Positions 34,547 through 41,769 of a DNA stretch of 43,845 nt are shown piece by piece; within the stretch, counting starts at the first letter, position 1, and every line of letters starts with the position of its first letter. This DNA is from a virus, in the IMG/VR virus record IMGVR_UViG_3300028284_000016, positions 1 through 43,845 of that record; one strand, given 5' to 3'. The translations under genes were made by a program, and so were the position numbers. The notes below the pieces were generated by a model. That model was not told the DNA's origin. It did no database searches and was given only the letters and a program-made list of their open reading frames with translations.

Positions 34547-36399
34547 AACCTTTGTTTAATGCCTAACTTTGGAAGGCGTTTATTCCACAATATACGAATT
34601 TTTTTACGGTTCTCCAACTCTACGCCAGCTTTTTCAAAGTAATCTTCTACTACATCAGCGAAAGGAGTCCTAGATTTTTTAGCTTTAAAATACATTCCTT
34701 GTATCATGGCATCAACTTCTTTCGGGAGTTGATAATATTCATCTTTATCCATTACACCCATATCGATCATACCTCTTACTAGAGCATCATCTTCTATATA
34801 CTTACCGGGTTTAACGTTTTCTCCGTCTTGAGTTAAGTGCTCTAACTCATGTCTTACTACATCCTTAAGGTCAAATGATACTTCTTGCCAGTCGGGGTTC
34901 TTTTGTATTTTAAATTTAACGTTTAGCATTGGTTGAATTTCATCTCCGTCATCATCGAAACCAGCGTTTGCTCCTCCGTCTACACTATATGTGTCTTCTG
35001 TAAACTCTACTACTCCTAAGAAGTCAAATTCAAACTGTGAAGAAGGAATATCTACTTCTGGATCTTCTGGGTTACCTACTCGGAATTCAAACTCTCCTCC
35101 TTTGTCTCCTCTATCGTGGATGTCTATAAAAGTTTCTAGTGCTAATCCAGATAACTTATTTGCTAATTTGTCGTATTTACCTTCTGCCATAACCGTTTCA
35201 TTTGTTTCCTCTTTCTTCATTGCTTTTCCTGCAGCTTCTGCATCCTTATGAGCTTTCGAATTACCGTGAGATGGTTTCTCTCCTCTTTTCTTTTTAGCAT
35301 TTATATTGGCCCATAGTCCAGGTTTCTTTGCTTCAGAGGTGTTCTTATAACTGTCTTCCCAGTTTCTAAATGTTATGTTACCAACTAGGTATGCTTCTTT
35401 CTCTAATTCTAATAGAGCGTCGTCAGCTGTTGTGTCTGATGTTTGAATGTTTCCTAATCTATTCTCTATGTTTTGAATATGGTGAACCATTTCATGAGTA
35501 AAAGATCTACATATGTCTTTAGGGTGTCTACCGCTTACATATAGTACTATTTCTTTACTGTTTGGATCGTAATGAGCTGTCTTTCCGAAGAAATCTTTAG
35601 CATTCTCTTCATCATATCTAACTTTAACTTCAGGTAGAGGTTGAATATTCATATCCTGGTCTAACATATACTCTAATATAGATCCAATATACTTAGTATA
35701 TTCAGGTTTACTATTAAGGGCAGATTCTTTCTCTATTTCTGGAGTTGTATCTTCTGCAAAATACTCTGATAGAAATCCATTTATGTTATTACTTATTACT
35801 TCGGCAACTATCTTTTCTTTTAAATTTGATAGAATACCTAATATTTGGTCTTTAGTTAGTTCCTTAGGGAAAAAATCAACAATAGTGTCTAAGTTACCTG
35901 AGAGTATACTCTTTCTAAAGTTTGTTGCTCTAACTCCGGAATCATTAGCTGTTGTTACTGCTAATCCTTTCACATTAGGAGTATTTTTAAATGTAGTTAC
36001 CCTCCTTAGGTCTACAAAATCTTCTTCACCTCTTAAGCCTGTTACTGCTACAAACTCTTCATCAGGGTTTGCTTTAGCCCAATCTTTAGCAGCAAACATA
36101 GGGTTCTTTTGACCGTCTATAATTTCTACATTAGATAGGTGTTGAGCATATATCTCCCATATCTTAGTAGCTTCTTGTTTATCTATTCCGTTTCTTTCTC
36201 CTCCTCCTACAAATATTAGTACTTTATCTATAGATGGTTTACCTTCTGGTCTACCTTTTAATAGAGATGTTGCTTTTTCTTTGAAATCTGTTATATCATA
36301 AACTGTTCCATTGTAGGAACCATCTAATAAAGATTTTACTACATTAAAATGTCCTCTATGAGGTGGTTTATATGCTCCGGGGTATAGTGCTGTTGCCAT
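34543..36399 (-). CDS. Fusion: NMNAT-like nucleotidyltransferase + two HExxH metallopeptidase-like domains
   Basis: A 618-residue protein. Residues 1-~185 form a nucleotidyltransferase of the NMNAT/cytidylyltransferase type: LYPGAYKPPHRGHFNVV with H-x-G-H at 14-17, and an ATP-site TTANDSGVRATNFRKSIL analogous to the S/T-x-x-x-[RK] motif. Around 300 the sequence RSFTHEMVHHIQNIE has HExxH (302-306) with downstream LELEKEAYLVGN as a likely third ligand. A second HExxH occurs in VVRHELEHLTQDG (517-521), followed by LPKEVDAMIQGM. A Lys-rich linker (~355-400) separates the two. The fusion suggests nucleotide/NAD metabolism combined with proteolysis. It overlaps neighbours by 1-4 bases. Confidence 0.72.
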   Translation of the reverse strand: MATALYPGAYKPPHRGHFNVVKSLLDGSYNGTVYDITDFKEKATSLLKGRPEGKPSIDKVLIFVGGGERNGIDKQEATKIWEIYAQHLSNVEIIDGQKNPMFAAKDWAKANPDEEFVAVTGLRGEEDFVDLRRVTTFKNTPNVKGLAVTTANDSGVRATNFRKSILSGNLDTIVDFFPKELTKDQILGILSNLKEKIVAEVISNNINGFLSEYFAEDTTPEIEKESALNSKPEYTKYIGSILEYMLDQDMNIQPLPEVKVRYDEENAKDFFGKTAHYDPNSKEIVLYVSGRHPKDICRSFTHEMVHHIQNIENRLGNIQTSDTTADDALLELEKEAYLVGNITFRNWEDSYKNTSEAKKPGLWANINAKKKRGEKPSHGNSKAHKDAEAAGKAMKKEETNETVMAEGKYDKLANKLSGLALETFIDIHDRGDKGGEFEFRVGNPEDPEVDIPSSQFEFDFLGVVEFTEDTYSVDGGANAGFDDDGDEIQPMLNVKFKIQKNPDWQEVSFDLKDVVRHELEHLTQDGENVKPGKYIEDDALVRGMIDMGVMDKDEYYQLPKEVDAMIQGMYFKAKKSRTPFADVVEDYFEKAGVELENRKKIRILWNKRLPKLGIKQRL

Positions 36400-37331
36400 T
36401 ATGCTAAAAAGGATTGTAAGTCTCTATCTATTTCTTGAGGAGTTGAATGAGCTAACTTTTCTTGAAATTTAGGATCGTATAACATATCTACTATATTATC
36501 CATAACTTCAACATGTTTTCCATCATTCTTCTCTTTTCTATCTCTATACTTCGTTATTGCGTCTTTTAGTTTATCAGCTCCAGGTCCTGCTCCGTTTTTC
36601 TGATAAGCTTTTATAAAGGCATTCTTTATAGCTTTATCCTCAGATCTATTGTTAGTATCCCAATTAATACCTGTTGTAGCTTTTTTAAACTCTTGCTCTT
36701 CTTCATCATTCATTTCAACTGGAGAGAAAAATGTTGAACCTCCTACTCCATGCTTAGTATTATATTTCTGCAAGTAATCTTTTAGTCCTTGAGTTCCGTT
36801 TTTTGCTGCTGTATCAAATCCTTCGACTTCTTTTGCATATTTACCTCCTCTATCACTAACGTGAACGGAAAGATTACCGCTTAGCATTTTATCATACTCT
36901 CCAATCAATTGATAGACATTACGCCAGGTAGAGAATACTGCTGGTCCGGGTATACTTCTATCTGATCTACTAAAGTTAGATATGTAAGAAATCATAGGAT
37001 GAGTATACACCATTACCATATATACTTTATACCCTGCATTTAAGATATCTTTTACCTTAGAAGCATTAGAAGCTGTCGTATCCCAAACGAAACTAGTTTT
37101 TTCTTCGAGGGCTGCTGCTACGTCTTTGTTGGTTTGAGCTGCTGCTGGTCCTAGTTTGTTGTGGTATGGATGATTGGGATCCTCTACGTATTTGTCTGGG
37201 TTGAACTGTTCTAGGCTGTCTAGGGACAATTGGTTTAATAGGTGTGACTTGCCTGACCCTGCTCCCCCTGCCATTACCACTGCTTTCGGGGCGTTGGTAG
37301 ACTCTAGGATTAGTTCTGATAGTTTTATCAT
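36399..37331 (-). CDS. Zeta-toxin-like P-loop kinase with capsid-targeting-like leader
   Basis: A 310-residue protein. The leader MIKLSELILEST fits the shared M-(I)-K-L-x-x-L-I-L-E pattern with a candidate cut at ILE|S (E10). It is followed by the strand APKAVVMAGGAGSGKS, with Walker A at 22-29. Zeta-toxin/PNK-type landmarks are FNPDKYVEDPNHPYHN, FVWDTTASN and the lid region SRSDRSIPGPAVFSTWRNV. Zeta toxins phosphorylate UDP-sugars; related phage kinases act on nucleic acid or nucleotides, so the substrate is open. The C-terminal half is helical and charged. The first 79 codons overlap the 3' end of the lipoprotein gene by 239 bases in another frame. Confidence 0.72.
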   Translation of the reverse strand: MIKLSELILESTNAPKAVVMAGGAGSGKSHLLNQLSLDSLEQFNPDKYVEDPNHPYHNKLGPAAAQTNKDVAAALEEKTSFVWDTTASNASKVKDILNAGYKVYMVMVYTHPMISYISNFSRSDRSIPGPAVFSTWRNVYQLIGEYDKMLSGNLSVHVSDRGGKYAKEVEGFDTAAKNGTQGLKDYLQKYNTKHGVGGSTFFSPVEMNDEEEQEFKKATTGINWDTNNRSEDKAIKNAFIKAYQKNGAGPGADKLKDAITKYRDRKEKNDGKHVEVMDNIVDMLYDPKFQEKLAHSTPQEIDRDLQSFLA

Positions 37332-37938
37332 TGTTGTTAGTATTTACTGTTCTTCTCTTTTTTACCTTTACTTCTTTTGTTGATTGAATCATAGCAGCGT
37401 GTGCTCTACCATTTCTTGTAGTTGTAGTTCCTCTTCTACCGCTATGATAAGCTACGTTAGTACCTCTATATCTATTATAATTAGGACCGTAGTAACCGTT
37501 GCTCCAGTTATTCCAACCGTTAAAACTCCATCCATGATTATTCCAACCATAGTACATATTGTATCCCCATCTATCATACCCAAATGGTGACCATCTATGA
37601 GGAGAACCCCAAGAATTCCAACCTGTATAACCCCAAACCCAATCATTCCACATTTGACTTCTACTGTAGTAGGGGTTATAGTAATAATACCTATTACCTA
37701 GTAACCTATTGTTCCAATCAAATGAACTAGGTTGACTTATAGCATACTGAGCATAATCATATCTAAAGTTAAAATCAGTTCTAAGTAAATTACGTAATTG
37801 AAATTCATTTTTAATTACATTAATGTTTACATCAGAGCCTTCTAGGACGTATTCTGGTTCATGATTAATAGTGCTCAATTGAAATGAAGCACAACCTGTT
37901 AGCACTGTTGATAGTAATACAATAAGTAATTTTTTCAT
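37093..37938 (-). CDS. Phage-encoded lipoprotein, W/Y/N-rich, with overprinted basic tail
   Basis: A 281-residue protein. A type II signal peptide MKKLLIVLLSTVLTGC has a lipobox L-T-G-C (13-16), so C16 should be lipidated. Residues ~60-165 are very rich in Trp, Tyr, Asn and Gly (for example GWNSWGSPHRWSPFGYDRWG), as in some Bacteroidota cell-envelope proteins. From about residue 203 the frame overlaps the kinase gene and becomes a biased R/S/Q/P tail. Phage lipoproteins can block superinfection or alter the envelope, which is a possible role. A CTATTTAT element lies 41 bases upstream of the ATG. Confidence 0.68.
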   Translation of the reverse strand: MKKLLIVLLSTVLTGCASFQLSTINHEPEYVLEGSDVNINVIKNEFQLRNLLRTDFNFRYDYAQYAISQPSSFDWNNRLLGNRYYYYNPYYSRSQMWNDWVWGYTGWNSWGSPHRWSPFGYDRWGYNMYYGWNNHGWSFNGWNNWSNGYYGPNYNRYRGTNVAYHSGRRGTTTTRNGRAHAAMIQSTKEVKVKKRRTVNTNNNDKTIRTNPRVYQRPESSGNGRGSRVRQVTPIKPIVPRQPRTVQPRQIRRGSQSSIPQQTRTSSSSNQQRRSSSPRRKN

Positions 37939-37941
37939 ATC

Positions 37942-38724
37942 TTATAATTTTAATGATGTAGGGTAGCTATTATAAATAGGTTCCGTATTCGGGTTTTCTA
38001 ATGAATACAGTCTGTATATCATTTGAAACAATTCGAAGTTTTGGTCTATATCGTCAATCTGTATCAGTTTCCAGCCTTTACCCTGTATCTTTCCTTTTTG
38101 TTTTGAAGGTCCTCGACATGAAGCTTTAAGCCAAATAATACCTGTTCTATCTATCTTCTGACCTTTTGATTCTTCCATAGCTTTAGCATATGAAGCTAAT
38201 TGTAAATCAAATGACTTATGTACTGAGTTAGAAGTTTTGATGTCTAATAGCCAGATCTCTCCATCAATCTTACATACGATATCTGCTGTACCAGCATATT
38301 TGTGTTCATCTGACCATACAAATTCTTCTGCGGAAATCAGCTCAGGTTTATGAGTTGTCCAGAAATCATGGAACTTAAGTATCATCTCCCATACTATTTG
38401 AGAGTACTTAGCATTACCGTAATCATCCATCCAGGTTACCTCGTTACCTAGTATCAATTGCTCTGCAGCTTCATGAACTTGTGTACCTTCTTTACCTGCT
38501 CTTCTCATTATAAGATTGGAGTTATGCCCAACGTCTTTTAACCAATTCTCAAAAAACTTATTCTTGGGCATATACTGGAGTATAGTGGTTACGGACGGGT
38601 AGTATACTCCTTCTCCTCTCTTATAGACTCTTCTATCTAAGAAATTAATCTGTTTTAAATCAGGATTAAAGTCTAATCTATTCTTTGCATTCTCTTTAAG
38701 AATGTTCATACCTTGTTTTATCAT
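37942..38724 (-). CDS. RecB/Cas4-like PD-(D/E)XK exonuclease
   Basis: A 260-residue protein with the RecB-family motifs in order: GTQVHEAAEQL (H84), SAEEFVW (E133/E134), YAGTADIVCKIDGEIWLLDIKTS (D148 and the D161-x-K163 active-site pair) and the Q-rich motif LQLASYAKAM. This is a single-domain PD-(D/E)XK nuclease likely to act in DNA recombination, host DNA degradation or end processing during replication. It overlaps the primase stop region by four bases, consistent with a replication mini-operon. An alternative start (Met6) would shorten it by five residues. Confidence 0.82.
   Translation of the reverse strand: MIKQGMNILKENAKNRLDFNPDLKQINFLDRRVYKRGEGVYYPSVTTILQYMPKNKFFENWLKDVGHNSNLIMRRAGKEGTQVHEAAEQLILGNEVTWMDDYGNAKYSQIVWEMILKFHDFWTTHKPELISAEEFVWSDEHKYAGTADIVCKIDGEIWLLDIKTSNSVHKSFDLQLASYAKAMEESKGQKIDRTGIIWLKASCRGPSKQKGKIQGKGWKLIQIDDIDQNFELFQMIYRLYSLENPNTEPIYNSYPTSLKL
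37972..37979 (-). promoter_or_regulatory. CTATTTAT-family element inside the nuclease 3' end
   Basis: The coding strand reads AACCTATTTATAATAGC, 41 bases upstream of the lipoprotein ATG. It lies within the last codons of the RecB-like gene (encoding E-P-I-Y-N-S), so it has been accommodated inside coding sequence. Confidence 0.4.
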
Positions 38725-39644
38725 AGGTCTAATTTGTGCAGCATTAAACTACTAAAGTCTAATTCTTCTGCTGTTTTTATTTTTTTAGTAAACTCTTTAA
38801 AGCCCATTTCTGATGGGTCTTTTCCTTGCATTGCTACATTAAATACTTTGAAGCCTGAGTTTAAGAACTTCTCTGCTAATTGCATTGCTACTTTTTGAGC
38901 GTCTTCATCAAGAGCAATGTAGATATCAGTTAATGTACTTGTTAAAATCTTTTTATATAGTGAATCAGAAATACTTTTACCTAGTATTGGTATAGCATTT
39001 CTCCTTATTGCCATTGCATCAAATACTCCTTCACATAGAATAATAGGTGCGTTCCAGTTTATTAAGTTCTCAAAGAATATTATGTCCTTGGAAGCTTCTG
39101 GGTTCTTGTATTTAAAATAATTTCCGTCATGAGTTCTTCCAACAAAGAAATTGAGTTGATTGGATCCAGAATAACTTGGTACAATAACTCTTCCTGAATA
39201 TTCTCCAGTTGTACAGTATCCAATATTATATTTAATAAAATCATTGTCGGTAAGTCCTCGTTCATATAGATAACGTCTAATTTTGTTAGCTATTACAGAT
39301 TCAGTAGAAGCTGTATATAGTGCTTGAAATTCTTTTGGTAGTTCTACAGCTGAGAGTCCTTTATATTCTATATAGGATCCTTTCGGAAGGTATCTTAGTA
39401 TTTCAGCTGCTTGATCTCTAGGAGTTTTTAACTGCTTTAATAATGAACGAATAGATTGACCACGAGTTTGACATACCCAACACTCCCAGAAGTTCTTTCC
39501 TTCTTCGTTAGTATGCATGTTAATTTCCAACTTAGGCTTTCTATGATTACAAAAAGGGCAGTGGAAAGCATGGTTATCTCTAGATCTCTTGTGAGATTTA
39601 CCGAGTAAGTTCTCAATAGAGCCTAGTAAAAAAGTATAATCCAT
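38721..39644 (-). CDS. DnaG-type DNA primase (Zn-finger + TOPRIM)
   Basis: A 307-residue protein. An N-terminal CHC2-like zinc finger uses HCPFC (C29, C32) and WECWVC (C55, C58). The central primase region has YLYERGLTDNDFIKYNIGY and GRVIVPSYSG. The TOPRIM domain has IILCEGVFDAMAI (catalytic Glu) and IYIALDEDAQ. It makes RNA primers for lagging-strand synthesis with a helicase, which is not in this window. It is short for DnaG (no C-terminal helicase-binding domain is obvious), comparable to T4 gp61. It begins the replication pair with the RecB-like nuclease (four-base overlap). Confidence 0.85.
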   Translation of the reverse strand: MDYTFLLGSIENLLGKSHKRSRDNHAFHCPFCNHRKPKLEINMHTNEEGKNFWECWVCQTRGQSIRSLLKQLKTPRDQAAEILRYLPKGSYIEYKGLSAVELPKEFQALYTASTESVIANKIRRYLYERGLTDNDFIKYNIGYCTTGEYSGRVIVPSYSGSNQLNFFVGRTHDGNYFKYKNPEASKDIIFFENLINWNAPIILCEGVFDAMAIRRNAIPILGKSISDSLYKKILTSTLTDIYIALDEDAQKVAMQLAEKFLNSGFKVFNVAMQGKDPSEMGFKEFTKKIKTAEELDFSSLMLHKLDL

Positions 39645-39720
39645 AGTATTGTCCGTAACTATTATACAATAATATACGAATAATATATGTAGTCTCCTAC
39701 TGTTTTGTTAAAAAGTTTAA

Positions 39721-40152
39721 TTAATCTAGTGGTCCATACTTACCTGATGCCATATCTGCACCGAAGTCTCTAGAAGATTTAGAGTCTAACTGTATGTATA
39801 CTGGGTCTGTATTATTTTTATTGGGCATATGACTTATCCCGTAAAAAGATCTTAAGTGATACCTGTCTATAGCTTTAGACTCATCACTTTCTATAGCAGA
39901 TTTAAGGATAGAAACTACTTCTGATCTCCAATCGCCGCTAGGTTTTATAGTTTTGTAATCGCTGCTGGTTGCGAAGTTGTTTAAATTAATTGGTATTTTA
40001 ATACTTTCAATAGTATCAGGTACTCTTTTAAGAAGCTCTATAAACTCTTCCATTGAATCTGTTGAACCTAACCAGTCTACAGAGTATGTTTTACCATTAA
40101 TTACAGATGTAGCTGCTTCAAATCCTTCAAAAATAATACTTCTTAATTTCAT
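39721..40152 (-). CDS. Hypothetical protein with capsid-targeting-like leader (143 aa)
   Basis: The start is taken at the ATG at 40152. It gives MKLRSIIFEGFEAATSV, the shared leader with an IFE|G site at E9, and lies 5 bases after the stop of a 19-residue microgene. A longer frame from an ATG at 40173 would overlap that microgene. The rest looks like a small alpha/beta domain (VINGKTYSVDWLGSTDSMEEFIELLKRVPDTIESIKIPINL) with a middle K-P-S-G-D-W-R-S-E segment and an end QLDSKSSRDFGADMASGKYGPLD. No family is recognised. By its leader it is a candidate packaged protein. Confidence 0.55.
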   Translation of the reverse strand: MKLRSIIFEGFEAATSVINGKTYSVDWLGSTDSMEEFIELLKRVPDTIESIKIPINLNNFATSSDYKTIKPSGDWRSEVVSILKSAIESDESKAIDRYHLRSFYGISHMPNKNNTDPVYIQLDSKSSRDFGADMASGKYGPLD

Positions 40153-40157
40153 AATAC

Positions 40158-40217
40158 TTAATCGTTTCCGCATCCACAGTTACCACCGCATCCGCATTCG
40201 TCGTCTTTTATATTCAT
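40158..40217 (-). CDS. 19-residue Cys-rich microprotein
   Basis: ATG at 40217, TAA at 40158; the translation is MNIKDDECGCGGNCGCGND. The start overlaps the stop of the 84-residue gene as ATGA, and the stop lies 5 bases before the next ATG, so the short frame fills exactly the space between two genes. The C-x-C-x3-C-x-C spacing could bind a metal. No family is known to me; the evidence is architecture and coupling only. Confidence 0.45.
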   Translation of the reverse strand: MNIKDDECGCGGNCGCGND

Positions 40218-40468
40218 AGTTTCTTCACTTTTAATTTTAAATCTCCAGACCCTTTAATAAGTCTATGGTAAGTCCCTTTAGGGATAAATAGTTCTTCTTC
40301 AAGTAGTGTCTGAGGTATCTTATTATCGAATTGAAACTTCCAATCTGTTGAATGTAAAGGAGATATTAATCTATCTTCTCTATCTCTATGCCAGACTAAT
40401 TCAAAGTCTCCTACGTGTTGAGTAAATGTTCTTACTTCTCCGTCTTCGATATAAGGTCTATCTTTCAT
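40214..40468 (-). CDS. Cupin-like small conserved phage protein (84 aa)
   Basis: The sequence has ELVWHRDREDRLISPLHSTDWKFQFDNKIPQTL and ends LFIPKGTYHRLIKGSGDLKLKVKKL. The alternating strands with W-H-R-D, a D-W-x-F-Q-F-D-N segment and P-K-G-x-Y-H-R resemble a small cupin/double-stranded beta-helix. Similar short proteins are found in many marine phages. The His and Glu residues could bind a metal. Function is unknown. It is followed by an ATGA overlap with the Cys-rich microgene. Confidence 0.58.
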   Translation of the reverse strand: MKDRPYIEDGEVRTFTQHVGDFELVWHRDREDRLISPLHSTDWKFQFDNKIPQTLLEEELFIPKGTYHRLIKGSGDLKLKVKKL

Positions 40469-40501
40469 TTATCATAAGATACGAAATATTCCTCTATCTT
40501 C

Positions 40502-41287
40502 CTACCAGTAACCAGAAAAGTTAGAGCTTCCTCCAAGTGATTTCCAATATCTACCTATATTACAAGACCAATAGCCTGCTTTAGTTTTATCTTTCTTAGT
40601 TGAACACTTATGACGTGCTGCAAAAGAAGCTCGTGCTCCCTTTTGTTTAAATTTGACAGAAAGGCCGGTATCTCCGAATGACACCTTTTTAACGTTGCCT
40701 TTGGGAGATTTAACATAAACGTAGAACTTTTTACTTCCGCCTCGTTTTGGTTTGTTAAGCTGCACCTTTTTGCCTTGGTACTCTGCTTCGTTCATATATC
40801 CTACTGAAGCTTTAAGTAGGTCAAATCCATTATAATCGAATGATTCATTATTAAGCTCGACTGCTTTTCTAAACTTATCCATATCGATCGTTCCTCCAAT
40901 TGATTCAACTAATTCTTGAATCTGGTCGAAGTCTATCATTTCCGATATAGTTGACGCTTCGTCAATTGTATCTTCATTTTCAATCATAGAGTCAATATAT
41001 GCTCCAATCTCAAATAACGGATTATATTTTGTAGAAGCCATAGGAAGGTCTAATGGTACTTTCATTCCGTTATACTCTCCGTATTCCCCTATATCTGTTG
41101 TTTCTAGTAATTCTTGGTCTTCTTCGGTAAGTTCTATTTCTTCGTTGCTAAGAGCTTCTCTTGCTTCGCTAAATAGATTAACAAAGGCTTCGCTAGAGTA
41201 GCGGTAGACATGCTCATGTAAAGAGAGTCCATGGTCTAAGTGGTACTGTAGTGAAGGGTATCCTATTACGTCTTTTAATTTAATCAT
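40502..41287 (-). CDS. Protein with conserved phage C-terminal Arg/Cys/Trp domain (261 aa)
   Basis: The N-terminal ~165 residues are acidic and helical (MIKLKDVIGYPSLQYHLDHG...; SNEEIELTEEDQELLETTD). The C-terminal ~90 residues form a conserved domain: KKFYVYVKSPKGNVKKVSFGDTGLSVKFKQKGARASFAARHKCSTKKDKTKAGYWSCNIGRYWKSLG. This A-R-H-x-C...Y-W-S-C-x-x-G-R-Y-W pattern is widespread in marine T4-like phages, often at the end of head-associated proteins, with two Cys that may bind metal. The junction sequence YMNEAEYQGKK holds an N-E|A site where the domain may be released. Role unknown; a packaged DNA-binding protein is plausible. Confidence 0.6.
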   Translation of the reverse strand: MIKLKDVIGYPSLQYHLDHGLSLHEHVYRYSSEAFVNLFSEAREALSNEEIELTEEDQELLETTDIGEYGEYNGMKVPLDLPMASTKYNPLFEIGAYIDSMIENEDTIDEASTISEMIDFDQIQELVESIGGTIDMDKFRKAVELNNESFDYNGFDLLKASVGYMNEAEYQGKKVQLNKPKRGGSKKFYVYVKSPKGNVKKVSFGDTGLSVKFKQKGARASFAARHKCSTKKDKTKAGYWSCNIGRYWKSLGGSSNFSGYW

Positions 41288-41745
41288 ATTTCGAAATCTT
41301 TTCTGTAGAACTTAGCTAAAACGTTATCATTAATGTAATCGTTTCCTTCTAAGACCTCTTTAATAAATAGGTATTTACATTCGAAATACGTCAATTGTTT
41401 TTTTGTAGGTACAAATTGCAGTATCTCTCTAGTAAACTCTTCTTGTTTTTTATCCTTAATAAGAGTAATAATTTCTTTATGAGAGCCGTAGTAGGTTTTC
41501 CAGTCTGATTCTTTTACTATCTTCTGTTTCATAGGAGTTCTTCCGCCTATGCCTTTTGTTTTACGCTCTAATCGAAGTTCTTCTAATGCTCTTTTACCTA
41601 ACTTCTTATTTCTTTCAAAGTAGAGTACCTTTTTACCTATGTACTTTCTACCTGTTGGAGTATGAGTCACTTCGTAAATAAACCCAAAAGAAGATTTTGG
41701 CATTTCTTCAATACTCTCTATAATAGAGTCTTTATATTTCCACAT
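41284..41745 (-). CDS. GIY-YIG-type nuclease-like protein
   Basis: A 153-residue protein. FGFIYEVTHTPTGRKYIGKK has the GIY (here G-F-I-Y, 21-24) and YIG (K-Y-I-G, 34-37) strands with normal spacing, followed by a basic helix and KTYYGSHKEIITLIK, which supplies the Tyr/Glu region. The C-terminal FECKYLFIKEVLEGNDYINDNVLAKF resembles T4 Seg-like and other phage GIY-YIG proteins. It could be a free-standing homing endonuclease or a phage DNA-processing nuclease. The N-terminus MWKYKDSIIESIEEM holds an IIE|S site similar to the leaders on other proteins here. It overlaps the next gene by four bases. Confidence 0.66.
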   Translation of the reverse strand: MWKYKDSIIESIEEMPKSSFGFIYEVTHTPTGRKYIGKKVLYFERNKKLGKRALEELRLERKTKGIGGRTPMKQKIVKESDWKTYYGSHKEIITLIKDKKQEEFTREILQFVPTKKQLTYFECKYLFIKEVLEGNDYINDNVLAKFYRKDFEI

Positions 41746-41769
41746 AACTATTTAATTAATTTAAATTAT

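Noticed and set aside
37452-37646. Minus-strand frame of 64 codons inside the lipoprotein gene
   Set aside because: It lies wholly within the W/Y/N-rich lipoprotein frame, has no leader and shows only low-complexity Ile/Gly/Thr sequence.
39721-40173. Start of the 143-residue protein at the ATG at 40173
   Set aside because: It overlaps the coupled Cys-rich microgene; the ATG at 40152 gives the recurring leader and a 5-base gap.
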